DNA of 64,000 nt from Anaerolinea thermophila (GCF_020723905.1 NZ_DYHZ01000009.1:62001-126000), one strand, 5' to 3'; numbered from the stretch's first letter, positions 33,798 to 42,574 are shown. A program made the numbers and translations. Notes: generated by a model not told the origin, from the sequence alone.

Positions 33798-35082
33798 AGC
33801 ACAGGTTCCCGGCGATAAATCCATCTCCCATCGCGCTGCCCTGTTTGCCGCCATGGCGCAGGGCGAAAGCCTGATTGACAACTTCCTTGACTCCGGCGTC
33901 ACCCGCGCCATGCTGAACGCGCTGAGCGCGCTGGGTGTGACATGGCAACTGGACGGTACCCGTCTGCAGGTACGCTCTCCAGGCTGGAACCACTGGCAAC
34001 CGCCCGCCGTGCCGCTCTTCTGCGGCAACTCCGCCACCACTCTGCGCCTGCTGGCAGGCGCACTTGCCGCCGCAGGCATTCCCGCTGTGCTGGACGGTAG
34101 CCCGGGATTGCGCCGCCGTCCCATGGAACGCATTGTCGAACCCCTGCGCGCCATGGGCGTACCCATCGCCGCCGCCGATGGAGGCGGTGCGCCGTTGCAT
34201 CTGGATGCCCGCCCGGCTGGCGCTCTTCTGCGCGGGATGAAGCACACCCTGCCGGTTGCCAGCGCCCAGGTGAAAACCTGCCTTCTGCTGGCAGGACTGG
34301 CGGCAGATGCGCCTGTTGAAGTCATCGAGCCGACCCTCTCACGCGATCACACCGAACGGATGTTTAAAGGAATGGGCATTGCGCTGGAAGTGTCTCGCCT
34401 GCCAGACGGCAGTGCCCGGGTATGCCTGCATCCGCCCGGGCATCCGATCCCACCTCTGCACGGCACCATCCCGGGGGACATTTCTGCGGCGGCGTTCCTG
34501 CTGGTAGCGGCGCTGATTGTCCCCGGATCGGATGTGCTCATCCGCGGGGTCGGGCTGAACCCCACCCGCACCGGTCTGCTGGAAGCCCTCAGGGAGATGG
34601 GCGCAGAGATTGAGGTGGAGAACCCCCGCACAGTGTTTGGCGAGCCGGTAGGCGACCTGCACGTGCGCGCCTCTTCCCTGTGGGCAGGGCAGGTGCAGGG
34701 CGAGCGGGTGGTGGCAATGATTGACGAATTTCCGGCGTTTGCCGCCGCCGCTCTGTACGCGCAGGGCATCAGCACCGTCCACGACGCGCAGGAACTGCGT
34801 TACAAGGAATCCGATCGCATTGCCGCACTGGTGCAGGAAGTGCGCGCCCTGGGCGCCGCCGCCGAAGAACACCCCGACGGCTTTACCATCCACGGCGGAA
34901 GTTTGAAAGGAGGAACCGTCAACCCGCACGGCGATCACCGCCTGGCAATGGCACTGGCGGTTGCCGGACTGGCGGCTTCTCAAGCGGTAACCATTGAGCA
35001 GGCAGAAATCATTGCCGAATCGTTCCCGGCATTTGTCTCCACCCTGCAGGGACTGGGGGCGCATCTGGAGGTAATTCCATGA
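33757..35082 (+). CDS. aroA: 3-phosphoshikimate 1-carboxyvinyltransferase (EPSP synthase)
   Basis: 441 aa from ATG 33757, with SD GTGGAG inside the tyrA 3' end. Motifs: VPGDKSISHRAALFAAMAQGES (residues about 17-38), FCGNSATTLRLLAGAL, GSPGLRRRPMERIVEPLRAMG, SAQVKTCLLLAGL, EPTLSRDHTERML-like EPTLSRDHTERMFKGMG, DISAAAFLLVAAL, and RYKESDRIAALVQEVRALG. It adds enolpyruvate from PEP to shikimate 3-phosphate. The active-site segment GNSATT has Ser where many enzymes have GNAGT, as in class II-type sequences. Confidence 0.95.
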   Translation: MKLIVYPGAPLRGEAQVPGDKSISHRAALFAAMAQGESLIDNFLDSGVTRAMLNALSALGVTWQLDGTRLQVRSPGWNHWQPPAVPLFCGNSATTLRLLAGALAAAGIPAVLDGSPGLRRRPMERIVEPLRAMGVPIAAADGGGAPLHLDARPAGALLRGMKHTLPVASAQVKTCLLLAGLAADAPVEVIEPTLSRDHTERMFKGMGIALEVSRLPDGSARVCLHPPGHPIPPLHGTIPGDISAAAFLLVAALIVPGSDVLIRGVGLNPTRTGLLEALREMGAEIEVENPRTVFGEPVGDLHVRASSLWAGQVQGERVVAMIDEFPAFAAAALYAQGISTVHDAQELRYKESDRIAALVQEVRALGAAAEEHPDGFTIHGGSLKGGTVNPHGDHRLAMALAVAGLAASQAVTIEQAEIIAESFPAFVSTLQGLGAHLEVIP

Positions 35083-35987
35083 GTGCTCTGCAACTGGGGC
35101 TGATGGGCTTCCCGCTGGGTCACAGTTACTCTCCGCTCCTGCACCGTGCGGCACTGAACACCATGGGCATAGAGGGAGAATACCGCCTTTACCCTGTTCC
35201 CCCTCTGCCGGAAGGCAGGCAGGCATGGCAGACAATTTTTACCCGTCTGCGCGCCGGTTCCCTGCACGGTCTGAACGTCACCATCCCCCACAAACAGGCG
35301 GTAATGGCTGAAGTGGACGTCTGCGAGGACGAAGCCCGCATCATCGGGGCGGTGAACACTCTGGGCAGGGACACTCACGACCGTCTCTGGGGCGCCAATA
35401 CCGATGCGCCGGGCTTTCTGCGCGATCTGTACGCGCAGTTGGGAAACGCCCTGCCCGCCTGCGGCGGCAGGGCGCTGGTGCTGGGGGCAGGCGGAGCGGC
35501 GCGCGCCGTGGTTTTTGCGCTGATTCAGGCAAACTGGGAGGTGTGGGTGTGCGCCCGCCGGGGAGAACAGGCACAATTCCTGAGGGATGCCCTGCGGGCA
35601 AGTCTGCCCTCTGCCGCACTGGACGCGCTGGAGGGCATTCCCCCCCTCGGGGGGCTCCCGCCGCGCCTGAATTTGCTGGTCAACGCCACCCCGCTGGGCA
35701 TGTCCCCGTATGCAGAAGCCATGCCCTGGGACGCTTCGCTCCCCCTCCCGGAGGGGACGGCAGTGTACGATCTGGTGTACAATCCCCGGCAGACGCGCCT
35801 GATGACCTTTGCCCGTTCCTGCGGCGCGCCAGCCGCCGGAGGGCTGGGAATGCTGGTGGAACAGGCAGCCCTGGCGCTGGAACGCTGGACCGGACAGACA
35901 GCGCCTCGCTCTGCCATGTGGCAGGCGCTGGAAGAACTCCCGCCCGCAGAAGACTCTGCCCGGGACAAACCCATGGAGGAAGGTTGA
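35079..35987 (+). CDS. aroE: Shikimate 5-dehydrogenase
   Basis: 302 aa. GFPLGHSYSPLLHRAALNTMGIEGEY binds shikimate; LNVTIPHKQAVM carries the catalytic Lys; GAVNTLGR, GANTDAPGF, and nucleotide motif ALVLGAGGAARAVVFAL follow, with VNATPLGMSPYAEAMPW and YDLVYNPRQTRL. It reduces 3-dehydroshikimate with NADPH. ATGA overlap with aroA; aroC starts 2 nt after its stop. Confidence 0.94.
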   Translation: MSALQLGLMGFPLGHSYSPLLHRAALNTMGIEGEYRLYPVPPLPEGRQAWQTIFTRLRAGSLHGLNVTIPHKQAVMAEVDVCEDEARIIGAVNTLGRDTHDRLWGANTDAPGFLRDLYAQLGNALPACGGRALVLGAGGAARAVVFALIQANWEVWVCARRGEQAQFLRDALRASLPSAALDALEGIPPLGGLPPRLNLLVNATPLGMSPYAEAMPWDASLPLPEGTAVYDLVYNPRQTRLMTFARSCGAPAAGGLGMLVEQAALALERWTGQTAPRSAMWQALEELPPAEDSARDKPMEEG

Positions 35988-35988
35988 T

Positions 35989-37164
35989 ATGCCCTTACGT
36001 TTTCTCACCGCTGGCGAATCGCATGGACCTGCGCTGGTTGTTATTCTGGAAGGCATTCCGGCAGGATTGCCGCTGAATGAAGAAATCATCGCCCGCGACC
36101 TTGCCCGCCGTCAGCACGGGATGGGCGCCGGAGCGCGCATGAAACTGGAGCACGACCGCGCCCGCATCCTTGCCGGGGTCATGGCAGGGGAAACCACCGG
36201 CGCACCGCTGGCTCTGCTCATCGAAAACGCCGACCATGCCCGCTGGAAGGGGAAAGACATTGCGCCCTTCACCACCCCGCGTCCCGGACACGCCGACTTG
36301 AGCGGAGCGGTGAAGTACGGCTACCGCGATCTGCGACCGGCGCTGGAGCGGGCATCGGCGCGGGAAACCGCCGCGCGAGTGGCGGCAGGTGCGGTGTGCC
36401 GCCATCTGCTGGAGCAGTTTGGGGTGCAGGTGGGCGGATATGTGGTCTCCATCGGCAAGGTGGAGAGCCGTCTGGAGGGTATGCCCTACGGCGAACGCAT
36501 CGCCCGCGCACGGGAATCGGATGTATCCTGCCCGGATGCGCAGGCGGCAGAGGCAATGCGCTCTGCCATCCGTGAGATCATGCAGGCACGCGATACCCTG
36601 GGTGGGGTGATCGAGGTGGTGGCGTTGAATGTACCCCCGGGGCTGGGCTCGTTTGCGCAGTGGGATCGGCGGCTGGAAGCGCGCATCGGCGCGGCGCTGT
36701 TAAGCGTGCCCGCCATCAAAGGGGTGGAGTTTGGGGATGCCTTTGCCAACACCCGCCTGCCCGGCACGCAGGCGCATGACCCCATCCGTCTGAAAGGCGA
36801 CGCCATCGTCCGCACCGGCAACCGCAGTGGCGGGCTGGAAGGGGGCATCAGCACCGGTGAGCCGCTGGTGGTGCGTGCGGCAATGAAACCCATTGCCACC
36901 ACCCTGACCCCTCAGCAGACTGTGGATCTTTCTCAAGGGGTGGAAACCGAGACGCGCTATGAACGCTCCGACTTCTGCCCGGTACCGCGGGCAGTGGTCA
37001 TACTCGAAGCCATGCTGGCGTTCGTGCTGGCAGATGCCCTGCTGGAAAAACTGGGCGGCGACTCGCTGGCAGAGATTCGCCCGCGTTTTGAGACCCTGCG
37101 GCAAATGCGCTTATCGGATCTGCCCATGGAAGGCACACCGCACCGCTTCTGGGAGGACACATGA
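35989..37164 (+). CDS. aroC: Chorismate synthase
   Basis: 391 aa from ATG 35989, with GGAGGAAGG upstream; the longer frame overlaps aroE and is unrelated. MPLRFLTAGESHGPALVVILEGIPAGLPL, RRQHGMGAGARMKLEHDRARILAGVMAGETTGAPLALLIEN, RPGHADLSGAVKYGYRDLRPALERASARETAARVAAGAV and GNRSGGLEGGISTGEPLVVRAAMKPI are the family signatures. It uses reduced FMN to eliminate phosphate from EPSP. The aroKB start overlaps by 4 bp. Confidence 0.95.
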   Translation: MPLRFLTAGESHGPALVVILEGIPAGLPLNEEIIARDLARRQHGMGAGARMKLEHDRARILAGVMAGETTGAPLALLIENADHARWKGKDIAPFTTPRPGHADLSGAVKYGYRDLRPALERASARETAARVAAGAVCRHLLEQFGVQVGGYVVSIGKVESRLEGMPYGERIARARESDVSCPDAQAAEAMRSAIREIMQARDTLGGVIEVVALNVPPGLGSFAQWDRRLEARIGAALLSVPAIKGVEFGDAFANTRLPGTQAHDPIRLKGDAIVRTGNRSGGLEGGISTGEPLVVRAAMKPIATTLTPQQTVDLSQGVETETRYERSDFCPVPRAVVILEAMLAFVLADALLEKLGGDSLAEIRPRFETLRQMRLSDLPMEGTPHRFWEDT

Positions 37165-38732
37165 GCGCGGGCGAGTGGTACTTCATTTATGGTATGCCGG
37201 GGGCAGGCAAAAGCACGCTTGGCAAAGCCCTGGCGGAGCAACTGGAACTGCCTTTCTTTGATCTGGATGCGCAGATTGTTGCTCAAGCCGGGGTGGACAT
37301 TCCCACCCTCTTCGCCCGTGAAGGGGAAAGCGGCTTCCGCGCCCGCGAAAGAGAAACTCTGCGCGCTTTATTAATGGAAGAAAAAAGCGGCGGGGTGGCG
37401 GCGCTGGGCGGCGGCGCTCTTCTCAATGAGGAGAACCGCCATCTGGTGGAATCGCACGGCACGGTGCTCTGTCTGCGCGCTGAAACGGACGTCCTGCAGG
37501 CGCGCATGACAAACGCGGCGGGAGCCCGTCCGCTGGTGGCAGGAGAGGACTGGCGGGAACGCCTGCGGGCGTTGCTGGAACGCCGCGCAGAGCATTACGC
37601 TTCCTTTCCTCTGCAACTGGATACCAGCCATCTTTCACCGGAGAAAGCCGCAGCGGAAGCCCGGCGCCTGCTGGGGGCTTTCCGCCTGCGCGGCATGGGC
37701 GCGCCATACGACGTGCGCGTGCTTCCCGGCGGTCTGGATGCCTGCGGCAGTCTGATGCGTCGCCGCGGCTTGAACAGCCCGGTGGCGCTGGTCAGCGATA
37801 CGCACGTCATGCCCGTCCACGGTGAGCGCCTGCGCGCCGCGCTGGAACAGGCGGGCTACCGCGTCGTTCCCGTTACCATCCCGGCGGGGGAGGAACATAA
37901 AACCCTGCCTTCGCTGGAATCTTTGTGGAGCGCCTTTCTGGCGGGCGGGCTGGAACGCGGCAGTACGGTAGTAGCGCTGGGCGGTGGGGTGATCGGCGAC
38001 CTGGCAGGCTTTGCCGCCGCAACCTTCATGCGCGGAATTCGCTGGGTGAGCCTGCCCACCAGTTTGCTCGCCATGGTGGATGCCAGTCTGGGCGGGAAAA
38101 CCGGCGCCGACCTGCCACAGGGCAAAAACCTGATCGGGGCATTTCATCCGCCTGCGCTGGTGCTGGCGGACCCCGAAACGCTGAACACCCTGCCGGAGGA
38201 GGAAGTCCGCGCCGGGCTGGCAGAGGTGGTCAAACACGGCATCCTTGCCGACCCGGCGCTCTTTGCCCTGTGCGAACAGGGCTGGGAGGCAGTCCGTCAG
38301 CGCATGGCAGAGGTTATCCGCCGGGGGATGGCAGTAAAAGTGGGTTTCATCGAACGCGATCCATATGAAAAAGGCGAACGGGCGGCGCTCAACCTGGGAC
38401 ACACAGTGGGACATGCCATCGAGCGCGCCAGCGGATACCGCCTGCGCCACGGGGAAGCCGTTGCCATCGGGCTGGTGGTGGAAGCACAACTGGCGGAGCG
38501 GCATGGGATTGCCCGCAAAGGGCTGGCAGAGCGCATCGCCGCCTGTCTGCGGGGGCTGGGCTTACCGGAGCGCATCCCTGCCGGGCTGGATGAGGCGGCT
38601 TTCCATGCCGCGCTTCAGGTAGATAAGAAAAACGCCGGAGGGCGGGTACGCTTTGCCCTGCCGGAGGATATCGGCGCGTACCGTGTGGGGGTGGCACTGG
38701 AGGTGGACTGGTCGGAGTTTCTGGCAGGTTGA
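37161..38732 (+). CDS. aroKB: Bifunctional shikimate kinase / 3-dehydroquinate synthase
   Basis: 523 aa fusion. Residues 1-170 are shikimate kinase: P-loop GMPGAGKSTLGKALAE, FDLDAQIVAQAGVDIPTLFAREGESGFRARE, ALGGGALL. Residues about 175-523 are dehydroquinate synthase: PVALVSDTHVMPVHG, IPAGEEHKTL, ERGSTVVALGGGVIGDLAGFAAATFMRGIRWVSLPTSLLAMVDASLGGKTGADLP, GKNLIGAFHPPALVLADPETL, metal ligands in GLAEVVKHG(Glu) and LNLGHTVGHAIE plus HGEAVAIGL. The two activities are not consecutive in the pathway. Last gene of the operon; no 3-dehydroquinate dehydratase (aroD/aroQ) is present. Confidence 0.95.
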   Translation: MSAGEWYFIYGMPGAGKSTLGKALAEQLELPFFDLDAQIVAQAGVDIPTLFAREGESGFRARERETLRALLMEEKSGGVAALGGGALLNEENRHLVESHGTVLCLRAETDVLQARMTNAAGARPLVAGEDWRERLRALLERRAEHYASFPLQLDTSHLSPEKAAAEARRLLGAFRLRGMGAPYDVRVLPGGLDACGSLMRRRGLNSPVALVSDTHVMPVHGERLRAALEQAGYRVVPVTIPAGEEHKTLPSLESLWSAFLAGGLERGSTVVALGGGVIGDLAGFAAATFMRGIRWVSLPTSLLAMVDASLGGKTGADLPQGKNLIGAFHPPALVLADPETLNTLPEEEVRAGLAEVVKHGILADPALFALCEQGWEAVRQRMAEVIRRGMAVKVGFIERDPYEKGERAALNLGHTVGHAIERASGYRLRHGEAVAIGLVVEAQLAERHGIARKGLAERIAACLRGLGLPERIPAGLDEAAFHAALQVDKKNAGGRVRFALPEDIGAYRVGVALEVDWSEFLAG

Positions 38733-38738
38733 TGCGCC

Positions 38739-39191
38739 CTATTCCATTTCCAGACGCTCAAACGCCACTTCCAGACTCTCGATAAAGAGGTCTCCGCCCA
38801 GGGCATTCAGGCTGGAAAAGAGATGCGTGACCGGGCGGGCGCGGTGGAAACGCCACGTCAGCACCACGTTGCTCAAATCTTCGCTGAGCAACTGCACGGT
38901 GACATGGCGCAAATTGCCGGTACTGCCGTTGCGGAACTCATTCCACCACTGATACCAGTCCAGTGAACCGTTGACGGTACGGCGCAGGATGAGGGTGCCG
39001 TACTCCACGCCGGTTTGCACCTTTTGTGGTTCGGGGCTCCTGCTGTTGCCGGTGCGGTAGTCAGCAACCACCAGGCGCGCCTCGGGGAAAACGACTTCCA
39101 GCAAGCCGGTATTCGGCGACCAGACCTCGCCGGTACCCATATCCACGGTAAACCGGCAGGAAGGATAGGGGGTATCGCGGTAAATGGACAT
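38739..39191 (-). CDS. Phage tail tube-like protein (gp19 family), orphan
   Basis: 150 aa from ATG 39191 (GGGAG upstream). The central and C-terminal sequence fits the T4 gp19/contractile-injection-system tube family: VEYGTLILRRTVNGSLDWYQWWNEFRNGSTGNLRHVTVQLLSEDLSNVVLTWRFHRARPV, SSLNALGGDLFIESLEVAFERLEME. In that family the LxRG..YxWW, PxxxxxxSLNAxxxDxxIESLELxxE pattern is diagnostic. No sheath, baseplate, spike or lysis gene lies nearby. It probably shares a promoter with the 144-aa membrane protein upstream (gap 41 bp). Could be a domesticated tube protein with a structural role. Confidence 0.75.
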   Translation of the reverse strand: MSIYRDTPYPSCRFTVDMGTGEVWSPNTGLLEVVFPEARLVVADYRTGNSRSPEPQKVQTGVEYGTLILRRTVNGSLDWYQWWNEFRNGSTGNLRHVTVQLLSEDLSNVVLTWRFHRARPVTHLFSSLNALGGDLFIESLEVAFERLEME

Positions 39192-39232
39192 CGGGTTTGC
39201 TCCCTTCAAGAGGATAACAGGAAAAAGAGTTT

Positions 39233-39667
39233 TTACAGACTCCAGAGGAGAATCAGGTGGAGAATCCAGCCACCTAACAGGAGGACGAACAGCGCGCCAA
39301 ACAGCAGGTGCAGGTTGCGGCTGTCCAGAGCGGCACTTTCCTGAAGCGCAGGCAGGCACAGTTGGGTTTCCATCTCACGGCATGCCCGCTGACGCGCGCG
39401 GATGCGCCGGAGCAGACGGCGGGCGCTCCACATCATCAGCAGGGTGAGCAGGATACCGGTCAGGTTCAGAGCGGTAAGCAGGGGGCGAAAAGCCGGGTTG
39501 CCCAGCGCGCTCACGGCGGGAATGAACAGCACCAGCACGGCGAGCAGGATCAGGGAAACGCTCCACATCAACAGGCGTTCCTCATGCCGGAGTGCCTCCA
39601 GCGTGCGCGTATAGCGATCCTGCAGGGGCTGAGCGGCGGGTTCGCGGATGCGCGAAAGAGGGTGCAT
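39233..39667 (-). CDS. Membrane protein of unknown function
   Basis: 144 aa from ATG 39667 (AAGGAAGGAG upstream). Three hydrophobic helices (about residues 34-55, 62-85 and 122-143) separated by a basic cytosolic segment (SARRLLRRIRARQRACREME). No known motif. It precedes the tail-tube-like gene on the same strand and may be cotranscribed with it. Confidence 0.7.
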   Translation of the reverse strand: MHPLSRIREPAAQPLQDRYTRTLEALRHEERLLMWSVSLILLAVLVLFIPAVSALGNPAFRPLLTALNLTGILLTLLMMWSARRLLRRIRARQRACREMETQLCLPALQESAALDSRNLHLLFGALFVLLLGGWILHLILLWSL

Positions 39668-39709
39668 AAGACTCCTTCCTTTATCAAGTGGATAAAAAAT
39701 GGTAATTTC

Positions 39710-39715
39710 AGTATA
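39710..39715 (-). promoter_or_regulatory. Extended -10 promoter of the membrane protein/tail-tube pair
   Basis: TGC-TATACT on the minus strand, an extended -10 without a recognisable -35; predicted start near 39703, giving a leader of about 36 nt. Confidence 0.5.
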
Positions 39716-39771
39716 GCACAAATCCATTTCAGGGCAGGACCCCCCCCTTGTCCCAATCCTGCCAGTGGTAG

Positions 39772-39807
39772 AAAAAAACCGCGCCCGGATGACTTCAGGG
39801 CGCGGTT
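39772..39807 (-). terminator. Intrinsic terminator of the gatCA operon
   Basis: On minus: AACCGCGCCC, 11-nt loop, GGGCGCGGTT, then a T-run (A7 at 39772-39778 on plus). Confidence 0.88.
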
Positions 39808-39827
39808 GAGGGAACAAAACGGTGGGC

Positions 39828-41411
39828 TTACGCCAGCACGCGCGGACGGGCACTGCGCCAGGCTTCGCCCTCGGTGGCGAGTTCGTAGGCACGCCCGATG
39901 CGCAGGAGGATATCCTCGGAAAAGTCCGCACCAAGCAATTGAATGCCAATGGGCAAACCGCGGGCATCCAGTCCGGCAGGGATTGACAGCCCCGGCACAC
40001 CGGCATGGTTGGCAGGCACAGTCAACTGATCGGCATACTGCATCAGCACCGAGTCGCCGTACACGGCGTCCATCTCGAACGCGGTGGTGGGGGTGGTGGG
40101 GGTGAGCAGAGCATCCAGCCGATAGGGACCGTTGGGGTCAAAAGCCTGCTCAAAATCCCGGCGGATGAGGGTGCGCACACGCAGGGCGCGCTGATAGTAG
40201 CGCGCGCTGTACTGCGCCGCACTGACGTACATTCCCATGAGGATGCGCAGTTTGGGTTGAATGCCAAAGCCCTCGGCGCGGGTCTTGCGGTACATCTCGC
40301 GCAAATCGGCAACCGGCTGAGGCGTGCGGTAGCCGTACTTGACGCCGTCGTAGCGGTGCAGGTTAGAGGCGGCTTCCACCCGGCTGATGACAAAGTACGC
40401 CGGAATGCCGTAGCGCGTGTTGGGCATGGGTACGTCTTCGATAATCTCCGCACCCATCTGCCGCAGGAGGTCAGCCGCACGGCGCACGGCTTGCTCAATC
40501 TCTGCCGGGACGGGCTGCTGTTCAAAACCACCGTCGGGGGTGGGGTAGGTGATGCGGAAGTAATCGGGCGAAAGCCCGATGCGCAGTCCTTTCACGCCTT
40601 TTTCCAGTTCAGCCAGATAATCAGGCACGGGCACGGTGGCGGTGGTGCTGTCTCTGGGATCAGCGCCGGCGATCACCTGAAGCATCATCGCCGCGCCGCT
40701 CACATCCTTTGCCAGCGGACCCGGGCAGTCCAGCGAGGAGGCAAAAGCAATCAGCCCGTAGCGCGAGACGCGACCGTAGGTGGGCTTCAGTCCCACCACA
40801 CCGCAGAATGAGGCAGGCTGACGGATGGAGCCCGCCGTGTCGGTGCCCAGACTGAGCACGGACTCGCCCGCCGCAACCGAGGCGGCGCTCCCGCCCGAAG
40901 ACCCGCCCGGCACCCGCGAAGGGTCCCAGGGGTTGCGCGGGGTGGGCTTGAACGCCGAAGACTCGTTGGATGAGCCATAGGTGAACTCGTCCAGATTGAC
41001 CTTGCCCACCAGCAGGGCACCCGCCTGCTCCAGACGCTCCACCGGCGTGGCGGTGTAGGGAGCGATGAAGTTGGCGAGAATGCGCGAGGCAGCGGTTGAG
41101 GGGGTGCCTCTGACACAGAAGATGTCCTTGATGCTCACGGGGATGCCCGCCAGCACACCGGGGTCTTCTCCTGAGGCAAGGCGCTCATCCACCCGACGAG
41201 CCTGTTCCAGAGCGCGCTCATCGGTCAGGGTGATGAAGGCGTGCACCTTCTGCCGGTCCTCTTCGGTCAGGTCGGTGTTCTCCAGCGCGCCCATGCGCCC
41301 TTCCACCTCGCCAATGCGCTCCAGGGTGGATTGCAAAATTTCCACCGCCGAGGTCTTGCGCTCGCGCAGAAGGCGGTACAGTTCAACAGCCGAAAGATCG
41401 CACAGTTCCAT
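39828..41411 (-). CDS. gatA: Glutamyl/aspartyl-tRNA amidotransferase subunit A
   Basis: 527 aa. Amidase-signature family: catalytic Lys in IPVSIKDIFCVRGTPST, then RVPGGSSGGSAASVAAGESVLSLGTDTAGSIRQPASFCG holding the Ser-cisSer pair, and GLKPTYGRVSRYGLIAFASSLDCPGPLAKDV. It releases ammonia from glutamine and, with GatB/GatC, converts Glu-tRNAGln or Asp-tRNAAsn. It follows gatC by 6 bp; gatB is not in the window. Confidence 0.95.
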   Translation of the reverse strand: MELCDLSAVELYRLLRERKTSAVEILQSTLERIGEVEGRMGALENTDLTEEDRQKVHAFITLTDERALEQARRVDERLASGEDPGVLAGIPVSIKDIFCVRGTPSTAASRILANFIAPYTATPVERLEQAGALLVGKVNLDEFTYGSSNESSAFKPTPRNPWDPSRVPGGSSGGSAASVAAGESVLSLGTDTAGSIRQPASFCGVVGLKPTYGRVSRYGLIAFASSLDCPGPLAKDVSGAAMMLQVIAGADPRDSTTATVPVPDYLAELEKGVKGLRIGLSPDYFRITYPTPDGGFEQQPVPAEIEQAVRRAADLLRQMGAEIIEDVPMPNTRYGIPAYFVISRVEAASNLHRYDGVKYGYRTPQPVADLREMYRKTRAEGFGIQPKLRILMGMYVSAAQYSARYYQRALRVRTLIRRDFEQAFDPNGPYRLDALLTPTTPTTAFEMDAVYGDSVLMQYADQLTVPANHAGVPGLSIPAGLDARGLPIGIQLLGADFSEDILLRIGRAYELATEGEAWRSARPRVLA

Positions 41412-41417
41412 GATGGT

Positions 41418-41738
41418 TCACTCCAGCGGGGTAGTGGGCGTTTCGGGGACGACGATGTAGCCTTCGTCCACTTCGGGGGCTTGCGCCAGGATGTCCTGCG
41501 GCGCAGGGTAAGGCTGCCACTCATCCGCGCGAGGCGGCTGGCTGATTTCGGGGGTGTATGCCACTCCGTGCGAGGTGACAGGAGTGTCATCATCCAGCGG
41601 AATGGCTTCCAGTTCGTGAATGGCTTTCAACTGATAATTCAACTGCCGGCGCAGATATCCGGCTTCCTGCGCGTCCAGTTCCAGCGCGGCAAGTTCAACC
41701 AGATGGGCAAACAGTTCGGGGGTAATTTCGTCCGTCAT
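41418..41738 (-). CDS. gatC: Glutamyl/aspartyl-tRNA amidotransferase subunit C
   Basis: 106 aa. Short helical N-terminus (ITPELFAHLVELAALELDAQEAGYLRRQLNYQLKAIHELEAIPLDD) and extended tail typical of GatC, which wraps around and stabilises GatA. Coupled to gatA and preceded by a Pro/Thr-rich membrane protein 9 bp upstream. Confidence 0.9.
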   Translation of the reverse strand: MTDEITPELFAHLVELAALELDAQEAGYLRRQLNYQLKAIHELEAIPLDDDTPVTSHGVAYTPEISQPPRADEWQPYPAPQDILAQAPEVDEGYIVVPETPTTPLE

Positions 41739-41747
41739 ACTTCCCTT

Positions 41748-42194
41748 TCATGGGCTTGGATAAGAGGTAGACTCGGTGGGGGTCGCCACCGTTGGAGAAG
41801 TGGTAAAGGTAGGCGTGGCGGTATACGTTGGCGGTATCGTGAAGGTAGGGGTATTGGTGGGTGTTCGGGTATTGGTGGGAGTGCTGGTGTGCGTCGGGGT
41901 AGGGGTGAAGGTGGGCAGGCGGAAGCCCGTGGCAGTGGGTGGCAGGGTGGAGGTGGGACGCAAAGGACGCGGCGTCGCCGTGGGCGCATCAAAGGGACTG
42001 GTGCGCGCAATGGTCGGCAGAGAACGCAGGGTGGGGGTGGGCGACGGGACAAAGAGCGTCGGCACCGGGGTGGGCGGTGGGTAAGGATTGAGCATCACAT
42101 AAGGGTTGATGAAGATGATGGCAAAGACCAGGATGAGGAACACCATCCCTGCCAGCAAGACAATGGAAAGCACATCCCAGCCAGAAAGGCGCAT
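41748..42194 (-). CDS. Membrane-anchored Pro/Thr-rich surface protein
   Basis: 148 aa. One N-terminal helix (LSIVLLAGMVFLILVFAIIFI, about residues 9-30) followed by an entirely low-complexity extracellular region of Pro, Thr, Ser with TPT/PTxTP repeats. This looks like a stalk or cell-wall-spanning segment without a folded head, common in Chloroflexi. It heads the transcript that includes gatC and gatA. No enzymatic role visible; the repetitive DNA could also vary in length. Confidence 0.75.
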   Translation of the reverse strand: MRLSGWDVLSIVLLAGMVFLILVFAIIFINPYVMLNPYPPPTPVPTLFVPSPTPTLRSLPTIARTSPFDAPTATPRPLRPTSTLPPTATGFRLPTFTPTPTHTSTPTNTRTPTNTPTFTIPPTYTATPTFTTSPTVATPTESTSYPSP

Positions 42195-42214
42195 GATTCA
42201 CCTCCGCTGGTGTC

Positions 42215-42242
42215 AGTATATCCCAGACTGGGCATCTGTCAA
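42215..42242 (-). promoter_or_regulatory. Promoter of the Pro/Thr-rich protein-gatC-gatA operon
   Basis: On minus: TTGACA (42237-42242), 16-bp spacer, TATACT (42215-42220); predicted start about 14 nt before the ATG. Confidence 0.75.
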
Positions 42243-42280
42243 GTTGCGCGGCGGGCAAACGCACAGAGACGCCGCATGAT

Positions 42281-42574
42281 CTACCAGCGGCGTTTCTCTT
42301 TCCAGGCATCCGTTAATGGGATGTGCTGAGAAAATAACGTGTCGTTGCTGGGATTGCCGTCGTAGTTGATGATATTGTTGTATCCAAGCAAGAAGAGGGT
42401 TTTGCGCTTCCTTTCCTCTTCATCCATGGGAGTGTTGAAATCACTCTGATCTGGGTACTTATCCTCTTGATCCATGGGAGCGCTGAAATGACTCCAATCT
42501 GAATTCTTATCCCGCTCTTTGATCAAAACAAAAAACACGAAAAAGATAAAAAGAACCAGAATGAAAATTTCCAT
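42281..42574 (-). CDS. Small AT-rich membrane-anchored protein with duplicated segment
   Basis: 97 aa. N-terminal helix MEIFILVLFIFFVFFVLI, then a charged soluble part. A 16-residue unit is tandemly duplicated (NSDWSHFSAPMDQED and QSDFNTPMDEEE), mirrored by a 48-bp DNA near-repeat around 42424-42520. SD GGGAGG 9 nt upstream. Base composition is clearly more AT-rich than the neighbours, which may indicate recent acquisition or weak constraint. No family recognised. Confidence 0.55.
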   Translation of the reverse strand: MEIFILVLFIFFVFFVLIKERDKNSDWSHFSAPMDQEDKYPDQSDFNTPMDEEERKRKTLFLLGYNNIINYDGNPSNDTLFSQHIPLTDAWKEKRRW

